The position numbers and the translations under genes are program-made. From positions 4,173,001 through 4,237,000 of the forward strand of contig JAEOAD010002712.1 in assembly GCA_036365145.1 (NCBI GenBank): 64,000 bases of DNA. The letters are read 5' to 3'. This stretch comes from Orientallactaga sibirica (lineage: Eukaryota; Chordata; Mammalia; Rodentia; Dipodidae). Positions 23,096-35,261 of the stretch are shown piece by piece; positions within the stretch are counted from its first letter, which is position 1; each line of letters begins with the position of its first letter. Under the pieces are notes generated by a model that saw nothing but the letters and a program-made list of their open reading frames with translations, did not search any database and was not told the DNA's origin.

Positions 23096-23164
23096 TAGAA
23101 AAGCAGGGAAATTGGCAAGTTCATGGTGGATTGCTGTAGGGGTTATGGGTCAGGAATGAGTCTA

Positions 23165-23516
23165 GGTGTTGCAGTCAGGTTCCCATTGCTGGCAGAAATC
23201 ACCCAACCAAGAGCAGCTTGTGGGAAAAAGAGGTTTATTTTGGCTTACAGACTTGAGGGGAAACTCCATTATGGCAGGGGAAAACAATGGCATGAGCAGA
23301 GGGTGGACATCACCTCCTGGCCAACATCAGGTGGACAACAGCAGGAGGAGACTGTGCCAAACACTGGCAAGGGGGAACTGGATATAACACCCATAAGTCG
23401 GCCCTCAACAATACACTGCTTCCAGGAGGCTTTAATTCCCAAACCTCCATCAGCTGGGAACCTGGCGTTCAGAACACCCAAGTTAATGGGGGACCCCTGA
23501 ATCAGACCACCGTACT
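23165..23516 (-). mobile_element. ERVL-MaLR-like LTR (family 1)
   Basis: Plus-strand order is the reverse of a MaLR-type LTR: 'ttgcagtcaggttcccattg', 'aagaggtttattttggctta', 'cctggccaacatcaggtgga' and finally 'tgggggacccctgaatcaga'. Read on the minus strand it starts like the 37.4-kb copy and carries the AATAAA region. A possible 5-bp CTAGG flanks both ends. No coding sequence is attached. Confidence 0.75.
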
Positions 23517-23629
23517 AGGTTACCATGTAACTACCTCTCCATCTGAAGCCAATTTGTTACCCTAGAAAGGTAACTCCTGAAGAGACCACAGTGGAACCCA
23601 AGGTTACCTGGCAAATGAATTGAGTCATT

Positions 23630-23823
23630 TTTAAAATATTTTATTTATTTGAAAGAAGAGAGAGTGAAAGAGAGAATGTATGTGTCAGGCCTCGAGCCAC
23701 TGCAATCTCCTGATGAATGCACCACTCTGTGCATCTGACTTTATGTGGGCGCTGAGGAACCAAGCCTGGGTCATTAAGCTTTGCAGGCAAGTGCCTTAAC
23801 CCCTGAGCCATCTCCCCAGTCTG
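23630..23823 (-). mobile_element. tRNA-derived SINE, minus orientation
   Basis: 'aatattttatttatttgaaa', GA-rich part, 'tgcatctgactttatgtggg', 'cttaacccctgagccatctc' ending 'cccagtctgg'. Somewhat diverged. Confidence 0.75.
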
Positions 23824-24274
23824 GCTTGGGCCATTTTTGACCCCCAGAGGCCGAACCTAAACGTGTCCCTTTGAAAACCAGTAGTACCTACAATTTAGAA
23901 AGAAAACGATTTGGACATCAAGGCCAGTTTTCCTGCCTAACCTGAGGCAGTGGTGGGTCTCTGCAGCCTCAAAATGGCACCAACATGATGGCAGTCACTT
24001 AAAGTGTGTGCTGAGGGCCAGGCACCGTCCTCAGCAATTCCCAGGAAGAACTGTCTTAAGCCTGCCATAGATCACAGTTCCTCTGGAAAACAAGACCACT
24101 AACTATGATTTTAGAGTGGTGTTTGGCTTCAGAACCGCCCACAGGAATGAATGGGGACAGAAGCTAGAGGCCTCTCTAAATTCCATTCCTCAATTGGCCT
24201 TGCCAGCCTGGGGATTATATCCTTGAAAGAGAATGAAATGGGCAAAAAAATAAAACCCACTGGATGTTCTTTTT
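23824..24274. other. Unique DNA, nothing recognised
   Basis: No repeat landmark or exon seen. Confidence 0.5.
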
Positions 24275-24421
24275 GTAAACATTAATTGATTAGTTACTTT
24301 GTTGGCAACTTTATACACGTATGGACTCTATTTTCACACTCACCTCCATATTACCTTCTCCTGTCCCTCCTTGGTCCCCTCCCACTGACCCTTTCCTTTT
24401 CCAGCCACTTTCCTGTCTGGT

Positions 24422-24480
<59 letters not shown>

Positions 24481-24640
24481 CCAGTGAGCTTCATTAGGTT
24501 GCTCACATGACATGGGAGGTGGATATTTGCAGGAACATGGAAAACTTACCAGTGGCTACACCACTGAGGAAACTATGTGCCAGTAGCTCCTTGGCAATAT
24601 TCTTTAGATCCTGTAATTCTCAAAGTAAGCTCGTGGGGTG
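24275..24640 (-). mobile_element. LINE-1 3'-UTR-like fragment
   Basis: A T-rich start, then 'aacttaccagtggctacacc' and 'gagcttcattaggttgctca' resemble antisense rodent L1 3'-UTR sequence. A TG/AG microsatellite interrupts it. The related pieces at 28.1 and 45.4 kb share the 'ccagtggctac' or 'cggtggctag' core. Confidence 0.5.
24419..24478 (+). repeat. TG/AG compound microsatellite
   Basis: About 14 TG units followed directly by about 16 AG units. Confidence 0.97.
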
Positions 24641-24711
24641 ACGCTACAGTGTGACATGGCTCTAGTGTGACTTAGACCTTGAGCTTACAAAACTCAAAAG
24701 CCATTTGTAAA

Positions 24712-24800
24712 GGACACAGTAGTGTGCCTGTGATCCCATTCCTGGGAGGTGGGATCGCTCAGTGCGGCTCACTGGCCGGCCAGCCTAATGTGTGTTTTTA
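24712..24800 (+). mobile_element. B4-like SINE body fragment
   Basis: 'gtgtgcctgtgatcccattc' then 'ggctcactggccggccagcc' resembles the B4 body; head and tail are absent. Confidence 0.45.
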
Positions 24801-25469
24801 GAGGGGTCTCTGTCTTCTTTGAGGAGGAAGGCTCCTGTTAGTTTTCTTCTGCTTTTCTCTGACAGCCCAAGGAACAAGCACTCCATCCATTATCAAATAA
24901 GTAGATTAAGTTCTTTTATACAAGCAGTTGTGAAGCATTTTGTGAGGAAGTAATGACAGTCAACTACGGATGTTCTCACTTGATGTGCTCTGAAAGATCT
25001 TCTGCACTTAAGGTTACACCTAGAACAACACCCTGTACCCTCGCTTGGGTTGCAGTGATCTTTCTTGAGTGGAGAGAAACATGGAGTTGCGGTTCACACG
25101 CTGGGCAGCTCACATGGTGGTGGACAGTTCACTTGAACATCGTCCACCATGTGCCAGGGTGGGTGCTGCTCCTTCTGTAGTGAATGCTAGACGTGGGGTA
25201 GTTCTGACAAGAAGTTTCTTTTGTTCTTGAAGCATGGGAAAGAACAGCTGGACTTTTTTCTTGATGTTTTGTTAGTCAAAGGTCAGACCAACAGCAGGAG
25301 AATTAATAAACTAAAATTGGAGATGCCTAGAGTATGTCACTTGTTATGAGTGATCTGGTTTCCTGGTTCATAAATGTATTCTAGACTCTCAAGTCCCTTT
25401 CCACTCTCCACCTGTGTCCTGAAGAAGTTAAAAGATGCAGAATGGCTTGCAGGGAGTCATTCCTTCTTG
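24801..25469. other. Unique DNA, nothing recognised
   Basis: AT-richer than its neighbours; no open frame above 75 codons and no repeat landmarks. Confidence 0.5.
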
Positions 25470-25807
25470 TATGTACCTTCATGGTGCCAAGACACCACCT
25501 GACCAAAATCATCTCATGGGAAGAAGGGGTTTATTTTGGCTTATGGTTTTGAGGAGAAACTTCATGATGCCAGGGGAAGCCTGGCATGAGCAGAGGCTGG
25601 ACAGCACTTCTGCCACAGGGGGTGGACAACAGCAGCAGGAGAGTGAGCTGAGCGCAGGAAAGGGGAAGCTGGCTATAACACCCCAAAACCTGCCCCTGAC
25701 AGCACACCTCCTCCAAGAAGGCTTCACCTTCCAAATTGCCACCAGCTGGGGAGCAAGCGTTGAAAGCACATGAGTTTATGGGTGGCACCTGATTCAAGCC
25801 ACCGCAT
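25470..25807 (-). mobile_element. ERVL-MaLR-like LTR (family 1)
   Basis: Same reversed layout as the 23.2-kb element: 'gaagaaggggtttattttgg', 'acttcatgatgccaggggaa', 'gtggacaacagcagcaggag', 'cacctgattcaagccaccgc'. It is diverged from the 23.2-kb copy, so this is a separate insertion rather than a recent duplication. Confidence 0.72.
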
Positions 25808-26208
25808 TTCTCCTTGGCCCCTTCTCCACGTGTGGAAGCCAAGCGTCACAGTCTCCTCCACAACCCTCCGTGGTGCCATCACACTCTACTCTGATGCTTG
25901 CCTTGGCTTCCGCATCTCCAATCGGAGGACTCCATGGGAACTGCAGTGCCTTGAACAAGCAAGGGCCTCAGCTGGGATTGGGATGCAGATGAGGGATGAA
26001 GGATCAGGGAGAGCAGCAGTACTGGCTCAGTGGGTCTCCCAGAAAGCATTTGGCAACTCTGCTCTGTAGGTGAATTAGAAAAGCCATCAAAATACAGAGC
26101 TGAGAATTCTACTTCAGGGCTCTGTCCAAGCTTGCTTTTCATTGTAAACATTTGATCTTGTCCTCAGGTTGAGCTGCTCAGTGTCAAGGGCACCTGGGAT
26201 CCTGGTGG

Positions 26209-26209
<1 letters not shown>
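25808..26209. other. Unique DNA, nothing recognised
   Basis: No exon, RNA gene or repeat family recognised between the LTR and the GT tract. Confidence 0.5.

Positions 26210-26241
<32 letters not shown>
26210..26241 (+). repeat. GT microsatellite
   Basis: About 16 uninterrupted GT units. Confidence 0.97.
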
Positions 26242-26246
<5 letters not shown>

Positions 26247-26887
26247 ACATGTGTGCACACACATGGCAACTGTCTGTACATGCCTCTAGCCAGTGGTCTC
26301 CATTCCTTTTCCTACTTCACTTACATGGCATAGAATGACAGAGCGATGGTTATGGTTTCCATGTCAGCAGAGCAGAGCGTCCACTCCAAGTTCATGTCTG
26401 GTAATTGGTATGTGGACATCTATTGTTTCTCCTTTAGCCTCCATTTGCTCATCTCTTCATCTGTCTGTTCTCCTGTCCTTCTTTCCCTTCTAGACCATTC
26501 ACTCATCCCTCCGTCCACCATCTGTAGCAATTCCTCATGTGCCAGGCTCCGGAAGTGAAAGAGTTCCTCTCACATGGTCCACATGGCCTTAGGTTTAGAG
26601 ATTATCATAAAGAGCCACAAAGATGGCATCTGGGGGCAGAGCTCATCAGACCTTGGGCAAAAGGGGTCAAGGCTCAAAAGATTCCCTGTCTTGGCTCACC
26701 ATCATGTAATGCAGCTCTCTGCCAGCTTTCCTCCCTAAAGGACTTACTTTAAAGCATAGGTTCTGCTTTCAGCCCCCAGGGATGTTTGGTTCCCTTGGAG
26801 TCGGCAATTCTCAAGGTCCACGTGATTCTGGCACAGGTCATCTGCCGACCATAGAGAACTGTCTCTTTTGTCTTGATGTTTATTTCT
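26242..26887. other. Unique DNA, nothing recognised
   Basis: No repeat landmark and no frame above 71 codons. Confidence 0.5.
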
Positions 26888-27090
26888 GCAGTGCTACGGA
26901 TGAAACCCAGGACACTGCATGTGTCAGACAAGTGCTCGACCACTGAGCTACATTCCCAGCCCGCTTTTTACTGTTTTTTCAAGACAGAGTCTCACTATGT
27001 TGCCCAGGCAGGCTTTGAACTTTCATTCTTAATTGCTCAATCTCTCAAGTAGCTGAGATTACAGGCTATGCACACTGGCCCACTCATTTG
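26888..27090 (-). mobile_element. B1-ID composite SINE, minus orientation
   Basis: Plus strand shows reversed ID ('agtgctcgaccactgagcta' and 'cattcccagccc') followed by reversed B1 ('agacagagtctcactatgtt', 'gcccaggcaggctttgaact'). Read in sense the order is B1 then ID, opposite to the ID-B1 order at 1.4 and 45.9 kb. It may be two independent insertions. Confidence 0.7.
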
Positions 27091-27558
27091 CTTGTCATTA
27101 TTGGCACATCCATTCTTGCTTGAATTTACTTGAATGTTCAGGCTAATCTTTTTTGTTTGGAAGGCCCTTGCAATTCTCTGCTTTAAAGGGTTCTGTTTTC
27201 TACTTCACACAGACCTGTTCTAAATGCTGGAGAAATTATTGAAAACTGCACCTGGCACCTATATGTTAGTTATACTGCATTCCAGAGAAAGCTTGCCAAA
27301 TGGATCCCAAAGGGCCAGGCTCTTTCACGTCTTGATGTACATATATAGGCATGCATGATGAAGGAGTCTGGGTTTCAGGATTGGAGTAGTTGCTTCTCAT
27401 TCTCTCTCTTTGCAACACACATCTCTCTGCCCTGGTGACAAATATAGTTTTTCCTACAGTTTGAGGAGCTCGTGATAGAGCAAGAAAAGACATCTGTGCT
27501 GTTTGTGTTTCTCCTGCTCCCACAGCAATGAGATATAGCTGTCAGTCCATCATCGCTG
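27091..27558. other. Unique DNA, nothing recognised
   Basis: No landmark of a repeat family or exon. Confidence 0.5.
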
Positions 27559-27904
27559 GATTAGTTACCTTCTCATTGCTGGGGCAAAATACCCCACCAG
27601 AGCAGCCTGTGGAAGGAAAGGCTTTATTTCAGCTTACAGTTTTGAAGGGAAATGTCCATCTGGCAGGAAAAACATGGCAGGAGCACACAGCAGCTGTCAC
27701 ATCTTCACATCAGCAGGAAGTAGACAATGCAAAGCTACCGAGCAGGGCTGGACTATGACATCCAAGGCCACCTCTAGTGACATACCTCCCCCAGCAAGGC
27801 TCCACCTGTAAAGGCTTCACAAACTCCAAAACAGCACCATCAAGTGGGGATAAAGTCTTCACACATGAGTCTATGGGGGCACTTTCCATTCAGACCACCA
27901 CAAT
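27559..27904 (-). mobile_element. ERVL-MaLR-like LTR (family 2)
   Basis: 'ttagttaccttctcattgct', 'ggaaaggctttatttcagct', 'gtgacatacctcccccagca' and 'catgagtctatgggggcact' end in 'cattcagaccaccaca'. This variant is nearer to the common rodent 'gttactttctattgctgtga' LTR than to the 23-kb type. Confidence 0.72.
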
Positions 27905-28074
27905 CACTGATTCCACCCTGCAGTGGCTGGACCAGAGTGAGTAAAGGGACACAGGCATGCCCTCTCCTCTGAGCTCACTGGGGCATCTTACTGTGTTCCC
28001 TGTGAAGGATGTGGGGAGTATCTCCATGCCCAGAATTATTTTATGAGGATTGAGGTAGAGGTTTTGGACTGCAC

Positions 28075-28325
28075 TTATTTTTAATTATTTGATTTTTGAC
28101 ACTTTCATGCATACATACATATATCTGTATTGCATTTTGATCACATACATCCCACATTATTCCTTTATCTCCTCTAGTCCCACTATACCCCTTTCTTCTT
28201 CCCCACACTTACCAGTGGCTATACCACAGAAGAGAAGTACTCCCTTCTCTCAGTAACAATTGACTCTCATCCTCTATCCACATCAGTGTTGCCAGTTGCA
28301 CTTTTATTTTATTTTTTAAGATACT
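28075..28325 (-). mobile_element. LINE-1 3'-UTR-like fragment
   Basis: 'ttttgatcacatacatccca', a pyrimidine-rich part and 'acacttaccagtggctatac' match the antisense L1 3'-UTR pattern also seen at 24.3 and 45.4 kb. Confidence 0.5.
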
Positions 28326-28361
28326 TTTATTCATTTACATTACTCATTAACAGTGTCACCC

Positions 28362-28475
28362 GGGGCTGGGTAGATGGGTGCTTGCCTGCAAAACCCACAT
28401 TCAATTCCTAAATACCCAGGTAAAGCCAGTGGCTCTCTCTCCTTCTCTCTCCTACATAAATAAAAAGAAAATATT
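28362..28475 (+). mobile_element. Internally deleted tRNA-derived SINE
   Basis: Head 'ggggctgggtagatgggtgc' and B-box-like 'cacattcaattcctaaatac', then directly the CT-rich part and 'ctacataaataaaaagaaaa'. The 'tggagtttgtttgcagtggc' body is missing. Confidence 0.65.
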
Positions 28476-31049
28476 TTTAAAGGAGCCAATGTAGCATTGG
28501 CTTGTGCTGTGTGCATTGTCCGTGGTCCTGAAATATTAGGCATGTTTGTCATGCCTCATCCGGTTTGGGGGTTCTCATCAGTGCATAAAGAGAAGTTTTT
28601 ATCAAATCCATTTCCTTAATCCTATTATGTACCTAAAGACATTGCTATGGATAGGATAAAATAAGCTCTGTGTGTGTGTGTGTTTGCATGTGCGCACAGT
28701 ATCTGGTTTGCTTTAGCTGAAGAAAAGTATGCCAGACCAAGAGGGCTTCAGTCTGAGCTTGGCCTGCCAGCTCGGGGTCTAAAGAGTGGAGCTGGCCTGC
28801 CTGGCATGCTTCTCCATGCTCCTGCCCGAGGTCCCCCCCGCCCTCAGTGTCCAGATAAGCAGGTTCACTCTGGCTTCTGCATGAACGGTTGCAGGCATCT
28901 GAGCTGTCAGTTTAACTGGATTGCCCCTCCCCCTAGTCTCCTTGTTTGCTTCTACTTGTGATTGTGCCTTTTCAGCCGCTGGACATATGTGACTGTTGGC
29001 TTATCTTGATCTGATCCAGAGTCCTGTTTCTTTGTCCTCCCCACAACTTGGCCTGAGGAGACAGCCTTCTTCCCTGGGATGGACGGAAACAATGCGTGTG
29101 CTGCTTTGTATGCGGCTTTGTTTTGTCATCCCTGTGCCCAAGGGAAGGCCCACAATATGTCTCCTATCTGCCAAACTCTGGAAAAGTGAGAATGAGTAAG
29201 ACGCCATCTGTCCTGTGGAAGTTTATCGCCCAGACACGATGACAGACAACCGTTGTGTAATGTTACAGGTGACTACACAGAGCTAGGGAAGTCCTCACGG
29301 ACTTTGGAAAATTAAGCTCAACAGACAGAAGGGATGGTGGCATTTCTGACCAAACACAGCCCAGCACATGGACATGCAGGCCTGAGCAGGGAGTTGTGAG
29401 CAGTCCTGGGAGCTCGCACTGGGGAGGAGAAGGTGCTAGAATATCATTTGTGAGAGGTCTGGAGAGTCACTTCAAACTTCTGAACAAGGCCAGTGTAGCC
29501 ATGGCTGCCACACAGAGTCCTGAAGCTCCCTTAGGCTGCCTTGTCACTTCCCCTTGTCCCTCCTCCTCCCTGGGTGACTTAGGTGATGCACAGGAAGGCC
29601 CGTCATCTAGCCACCACGCTTGGTCATAATTATCTTCCGTGGATCTCACTTCCAAGCAAGGCTGGAAGCTTTCTTGGATTTGGGCTGGGCTTGCTCTGGG
29701 GTTTCTGTCTACTGTCTAGGGTGGCACAGAGCGTCTGCTCAGAGGAGGAACCAATGAGGTCACATGGAGGGGTTCAGAGACTCTCTCCAAGTGTCTGGGT
29801 CATGCCATTGTGGGATACAAGCAGTGCGAAACCTTTGAGGCAGAGGTGCCAAGAGTGGGACTATTACTCAGGGAGGCCTGAGTGCAGTTGGAAACCATGA
29901 TCCATCAAATCCAATGATTCCATTGAAAGAAAGAGTTCGCTGGATGACAGTGGCAGGCCGATGGTTCTGATTAGGTTTTATGTCTCAACCAAGATATCTC
30001 AGTTAACATGCACAGGGTCACTTTAATGGAGAAAACTGTTTTCCATCACTCCCTCGTGACAGGAGAAGTCAGGGAGATGGGTGGCAAGCAGTCACGGGAA
30101 GATGTTTCAATCCTGATGGTTTTGCCTGAGAAAATGGGCACTATTAGCTGAAGCATTCTCTGGAATTGGCAGCAGGTAAGACCTGTCTGTCAGATCAGAT
30201 CAGGAAGGGAGGATGCTGGGGGCCATAGATACCCTGAGAGTGGGTAGTCTTGTTGTGGGCCCCAGAAGATAGCATGAGATGGTATGAGGAACAAAATCAA
30301 TAGATGTCTATGTGTGCTAAAGGGGATGTTCTAGAATGGCTTACATGATAGAGACTGGGCAGTCCAGCAATGGCTATCTGCAGGCCTAAAATTCTGAGAA
30401 CCTGGTAGTTGCCTAGTCCGCAAGGCTGGAGCCTCAACAGTTCTAATCTAGTGCTGAAGGCCTAGAATGTTCCTGGAGAGCCACTGGTTTTTCATCCATG
30501 GTGGAAGGCAGAAGAAGGTGGGTCTTGATGTCAGCCAAGGATGACAGCAACAACAGACACTCACCAGCAAGATGTGCCGGCAGGCAGACAAGCCAGACAG
30601 CCTTCCTCAGACCTCACTGCATCTGGGACACCTACCAAAGGTGCCATCTACTGGGGTAGAGGGTCTCCCCCCCCATTTAATTATTTCTGGAAATGTCCCC
30701 GTAGACCTGCCCAGCGGTTTTTCTCTTATTTGGTCTCAGGCTCCTTCAAATGACACATGACAGAAACCCCAGGGTCCAACAGTGAACTCTCCAACATACA
30801 TGATATCAAAAGATGTGAGACGTTGAGAATTCTCTTCACCAAGCCCACCCACACTGCCATCCATTCAGAAAAGACCCTTGACCTCAGCTAGTTTCTTATT
30901 CGCAAACATGCCGAGGGGAGCCCCACGTCTCCTCCACCCAGCAGAAAAGCTACTTGATGACTAGAGCCATACGTCTCTGCACGGTTCCTTTGTGACTGAT
31001 GACAACCCCGGGGAAATGAGCAGAGCCCTGGGGTCAATTTCAGAGCTTC
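28476..31049. other. Unique DNA, no gene recognised
   Basis: About 2.6 kb with only a short TG repeat near 28669-28684. Open frames reach 105 codons without a recognisable domain. Confidence 0.55.
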
Positions 31050-31180
31050 TCTGCTGCCAACTTGATCAGAGTTCTCTAGCCATGGTTACACACTGGAATC
31101 TTCTCAAAGATTTAAAACAGGCTCTTCCTGGGAGATTCTGCCACATTTGGTGCAAGGCCATCAATATCACCACCAGAGCC
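31050..31180 (+). mobile_element. MER5A-like hAT fossil
   Basis: 'agccatggttacacactgga', 'atcttctcaaagatttaaaa' and 'cctgggagattctgcca' follow the 5' part of MER5A (many mammals: 'cttggttgcacattggaatc'). Confidence 0.45.
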
Positions 31181-33515
31181 AAAACGCAGCCGAGCCTCAG
31201 CTCACACGTGTTCCTTGGTCAGCGCTTCAACTGCTGGGTTTATTTTTATGCCCAAAGTTAACCTGTTTGTCTTTTTTGTTGTTGGAGAACTATTGATCTT
31301 TTGCCTTTCAAGCCTAAGGAGACCAGGAGAGAAGCCAGAGGAACTAAAGGAATGTCTCCTTTGGCTTAGCACGCTGATCGTCCCCAGACCTTCCTTAGGT
31401 GGATTTTCTCTGTTTCAGGATGTCATCAAGGTGTGACGTCTCTCTTTCCCGCTCTGAGGTAGCTGTGCTGTGTGATGGGGTTCCTCTCGGGGAGGCCGAG
31501 ACAGTGGTCGCCACAGCAGAGATTTTCCACGCTGACCACCATGATGCCATGCCATGGTTCTGCTAACAAATGAACATTTTTCTGATGGTTAAAGGATAAA
31601 AGGCCAATTTTATTCTACATGCTATATTTTTTTTAATCTTGAGTTTTAAAAATCTCTCTTTTTTTTTTTTTTTTTAAGGAAAATTGATTCTGAGACACTG
31701 GCTATGGGTGAGGCAGGCTGGCTTCCTCTGAGTGTTTCCTGTCTGGTCTCTGCTTTCATCAAATATCTTTACTGATTAATTTCCCCTTAGCAGTTGTGTG
31801 CCCTTCAGAAGTCTGTTTACATTTTTATAAACGGGTGTTGATTTTATCAGGTTAAGTTGTCTTCCCTGAGGCCCGTCAGGAAAGGGAGGCATGTTAACCC
31901 CAGCATGACAAGCGTGGAGCCAGAAAGCCTCCTCTCCTCCGCACAGATGACGTTAGACAAACAGTGAACTTCCAGAAAGCCGTCCTCTACCACTATGTAA
32001 ATTGAATTTCTTTCCTCCCAGCTCTTAGATCATAGATTGCTGGGTATTCTGGACCAATGATAAGTTATTTTTTGAAGTTCACAGAGGGATGTTCCATTCT
32101 GTTTATTCAGTCCACACATTGCACCAAGCAGGGGGTGCAAAAATCAGAGAACAGGTATCAAGAGAGGAAATTGTCTATTACATTCTAAGGGATAAGGACA
32201 GCGGATGTCATGGGTGGGGAGCAGAGTGTAGAGGCAGGAGTGGTGACAGAGGGCAGAGTCCATCCATACCACCAGCGGGACACTAGGCACCACCAGGCAC
32301 GCCTCTGCCCCCTGGTCCCAGGGGCCCAGAACTGCTCCCGTCCCAAGGAGCGGGCTGTTCTTTGTTTCTTGGGTGATAGGAGGACAGCCAGTGTTGTGAT
32401 GATGACAGTATTGGGGGGAGTGGTACTGCCTGTGAAGTGTGAGAGTAAAATACAAATGCATGTGAGTGTGCTTCATGCCATATCAACACCTGTTGCGGCC
32501 AAAGCAGCCCTTGCGGATGCGGCCGCAGCAGACATCTGGGGAAGACCAGACGACCTTCGCCCCACAGAGCTTCGCCTTTGTGAAGGACCTTGGCTTCTGC
32601 CTCTGAGCTCCCCGCCAGCGCTGAGCTCAGCCCTGGGAGCCTCAGCCCTGCTCACACAGCTGCAGAATCTGAAGAAAAGTGCTCTGGCCCTGGGGCGATT
32701 TGCTTCTTTCTGTCAGTGAAGCTCTGGTCCCCTGGGAGGCTCCATCCCCACCCCAGGCCTGCTTCCAGAGCAGGCCTGGACCACGCTGGGGCTCGGGGAT
32801 GCATTGATTGGCAGCGGAGGGAAGTGACTGGGGGGTGTGAGGAGAGGGTCACCTTCAGCGAACCCCGCATTGGTTCAGGATCATAAAGTTGGGCCTGTGT
32901 TGTGCAATTTTGTCGGGACCAGAGGAAAAAGGATGACTCAGACCTCGCTACAGCTTCTGACAGCTCCTCTTTGCAGCTTGATGCCTTGATGAACACATGA
33001 AGGACAGAACCCTTGAGCTCTGTGCCACGGGGCTGTGAGCATTGAAGTGCTGGGGCTGCTGGGATGAGTTTAGAAGCTTTCACTCACCAGGAGTATGGGT
33101 CACCTGCTGTGTATGTCAACCTGGGCCAGGTGGAGGAACCCAGAGAGAGAGTCAGGAGAGCCCCACATGGACGCAAGATGCCTGGCCTGGGTTCTCTGTC
33201 TTGGCTCCCACATGCTAAAGGCTCCTGTGCATAGCTCTTTTCTCCACTCCCTGGGCGTCTGAGTCCTAGCCATGTGAGGCAGGGATTCCTTGGGGTTCTG
33301 GGGCTCCAGAGCTACAGAAGGAATGCACGTCAGGGAAGGTCATGCAAGAGGGTGAGGCGCCGCCAATCTTGGCCACACCCCACCATGATGGCTGGTTCTG
33401 TTGGCACTGCTCCATTCTCACAGCTTCGACAAGGCCCGACTCTCCCAGACAGCAGCAAGGAGCCGGGACCAACCACCCAAGCTGCCAGGATTGCTCCTTT
33501 CCCTGACACACACAG
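31181..33515. other. Unique DNA with a small CpG cluster
   Basis: A run of CpGs at about 32494-32575, including GCGGCCGC at 32519-32526, stands out against CpG-poor surroundings but is far too short to be a CpG island. A 169-codon frame across it (32210-32719) shows no known domain. Confidence 0.5.
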
Positions 33516-33522
33516 CCACACA

Positions 33523-33567
<45 letters not shown>
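33516..33567 (+). repeat. CA/GA compound microsatellite
   Basis: About 12 CA units followed directly by 13-14 GA units, an alternating-purine-pyrimidine tract joined to a purine tract. Confidence 0.97.
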
Positions 33568-33568
<1 letters not shown>

Positions 33569-33971
33569 TCTTCCACCTTTCCCCAGGCCATGGTCTCCTG
33601 ATGTAGGAATCCTCATGGACACCAGGAGAGACAAATGGTGATGGCACAATACAATTTTTCCAGCTTGAAGAAAGAAAAACAATACATCAATCACATTTGC
33701 AGATTATTTGAGCAAGCAAGTTCCAGTTACTGTGCCCAGATGTAACTGTAATTCTGTCCCAGTGACTTTTCACTTTCAACTGGACAGAGCTTTCTGCCTC
33801 CCAGAGCCTGTCCTCAGATGAACTTGCTCTGAGTGATGACACGTGTACTGTCTTCTGTAATTGTGTCATCATTCTTACTTTGATGAAGATTCCCTCACAA
33901 GCAGTGTCAGAGGTCACTTGTACTTCTGTTCAGTTATGCTCTCCCGCCTCCTTGGATTACACCTGGCTTCA

Positions 33972-34104
33972 CCTTCCCTCCCTCCCTCCCTCCCTCCCTC
34001 CCTCCCTCCCTCCCTCCTTTCCTCCTTCTCCTCCTCTTTGTCTTCTTCTTCCTTCTTTTTCTCTTCTTCTTCTTCCTCCTCCTCCTTCTCTTTCTCCCTT
34101 TTCT
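33972..34104 (+). repeat. Pyrimidine tract with CCCT tetranucleotide repeat
   Basis: From 33972 to 34104 the plus strand contains only C and T except one G at 34040. The first part is CCCT x about 10; the rest is irregular CTT/CCT. Open frames over it encode only low-complexity Ser/Pro/Phe or Glu/Lys strings. Confidence 0.97.
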
Positions 34105-35261
34105 GGTCAAAAGGATACAAACAATTCCTCAAACAACTCCCTCTTCAACCCTATACTTGCCACACATCTACGTATTCATTTTATTTCTTTACAAGTTCTG
34201 GATGATGAAACTAATTTTACTTTTTCTAAAACTCTTTATGAAGCTGTGTTCTCCTGGCCAGTCTGCCCTCTCCCAAGCCCTGCCTGGCCACGGAGATTCC
34301 ACTTGCTATGGAGGTGCTCCAGGGTGCTAGTGTGGTCCTTGTGCTCAAGAAGGTGAAAACCGGCCTGGTTCTCCTTAAGACAACCGGGAAATGCAGGTCT
34401 GGAGCCCCAGAAGAAGGAGGATGGACAAAGCCACTGGGGCGGGGGGTACCTGGGTCTCACTGGATCCTCCCACCACCTGGTGAGGTAACACAAGCTGTTT
34501 GCCAGAATTACAAAGAAGCAGTGTGCTTTAAGAGTAAAAAGAAAATATGTATCTCATTCTCTATTTTCAGTCATGCAAAAAGAGGCACAATTTCCCTATA
34601 ATTTCATTCTGGTTTTATACTAAGCCTGCATGCCACAGCAGAAGCCTTCATCCCGGGAAAGGCAGGGCCACTCCACATTTCACAAGGTGGACCCAAGTTC
34701 TAGCAAGTCCCATGGATGTTTGTGTGAGGGTGCTGATGAGCCTTTGAAGATGGTTAGTACAACTGAGCTAATGTCTTCATGTACATGCGAGTCACTGCAT
34801 GTGGCTGTCACAGTAGACAGGACGGTTATGGGTAGTGCACATGTCACGGAGGGTTTGGCAGGTTTCAGTTGGGTTTCATCTGGGGATTGTCATCTACCAC
34901 ATTAGAAAGCCACATGTGCTTTTGTCCCTGTTGAGATGACCAAGTCATGGATCCCACGGGCTCTGAGTCACCTCTGAGTCCTCACCCCATGGCTCTCAAG
35001 GGCTGGCATCCTTTTAAGCCACCTCCTTACCCACCATGGCCCTGGGGCCAGGGGATACTGTCCAATGGATCTGGTGTCAGCCACAGTGTTAGGGAACACT
35101 TGACTAAGCCTACTGTAAGGGTAAAATATATACTGATAGAGTATTTAAAACATGCAAGATATCTCAGCAGTAGCTCTCTTGAGAGAAATTGGGAATGCAA
35201 AGTTGAGCCAAGCTGCATGGATCCCATTCGAATTAATAAAGTACTCATTACTTTGCATAGT
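34105..35261. other. Unique DNA, nothing recognised
   Basis: No repeat landmark; largest frame 105 codons without features. Confidence 0.5.

Noticed and set aside
23165..27904. Three minus LTRs as ends of one provirus
   Set aside because: They belong to at least two families, are too diverged from each other, and the DNA between them has no retroviral gene traces.
32210..32719. 169-codon plus frame over a CpG cluster with a NotI site
   Set aside because: The cluster is under 100 bp, no promoter elements were seen and the protein has no features.
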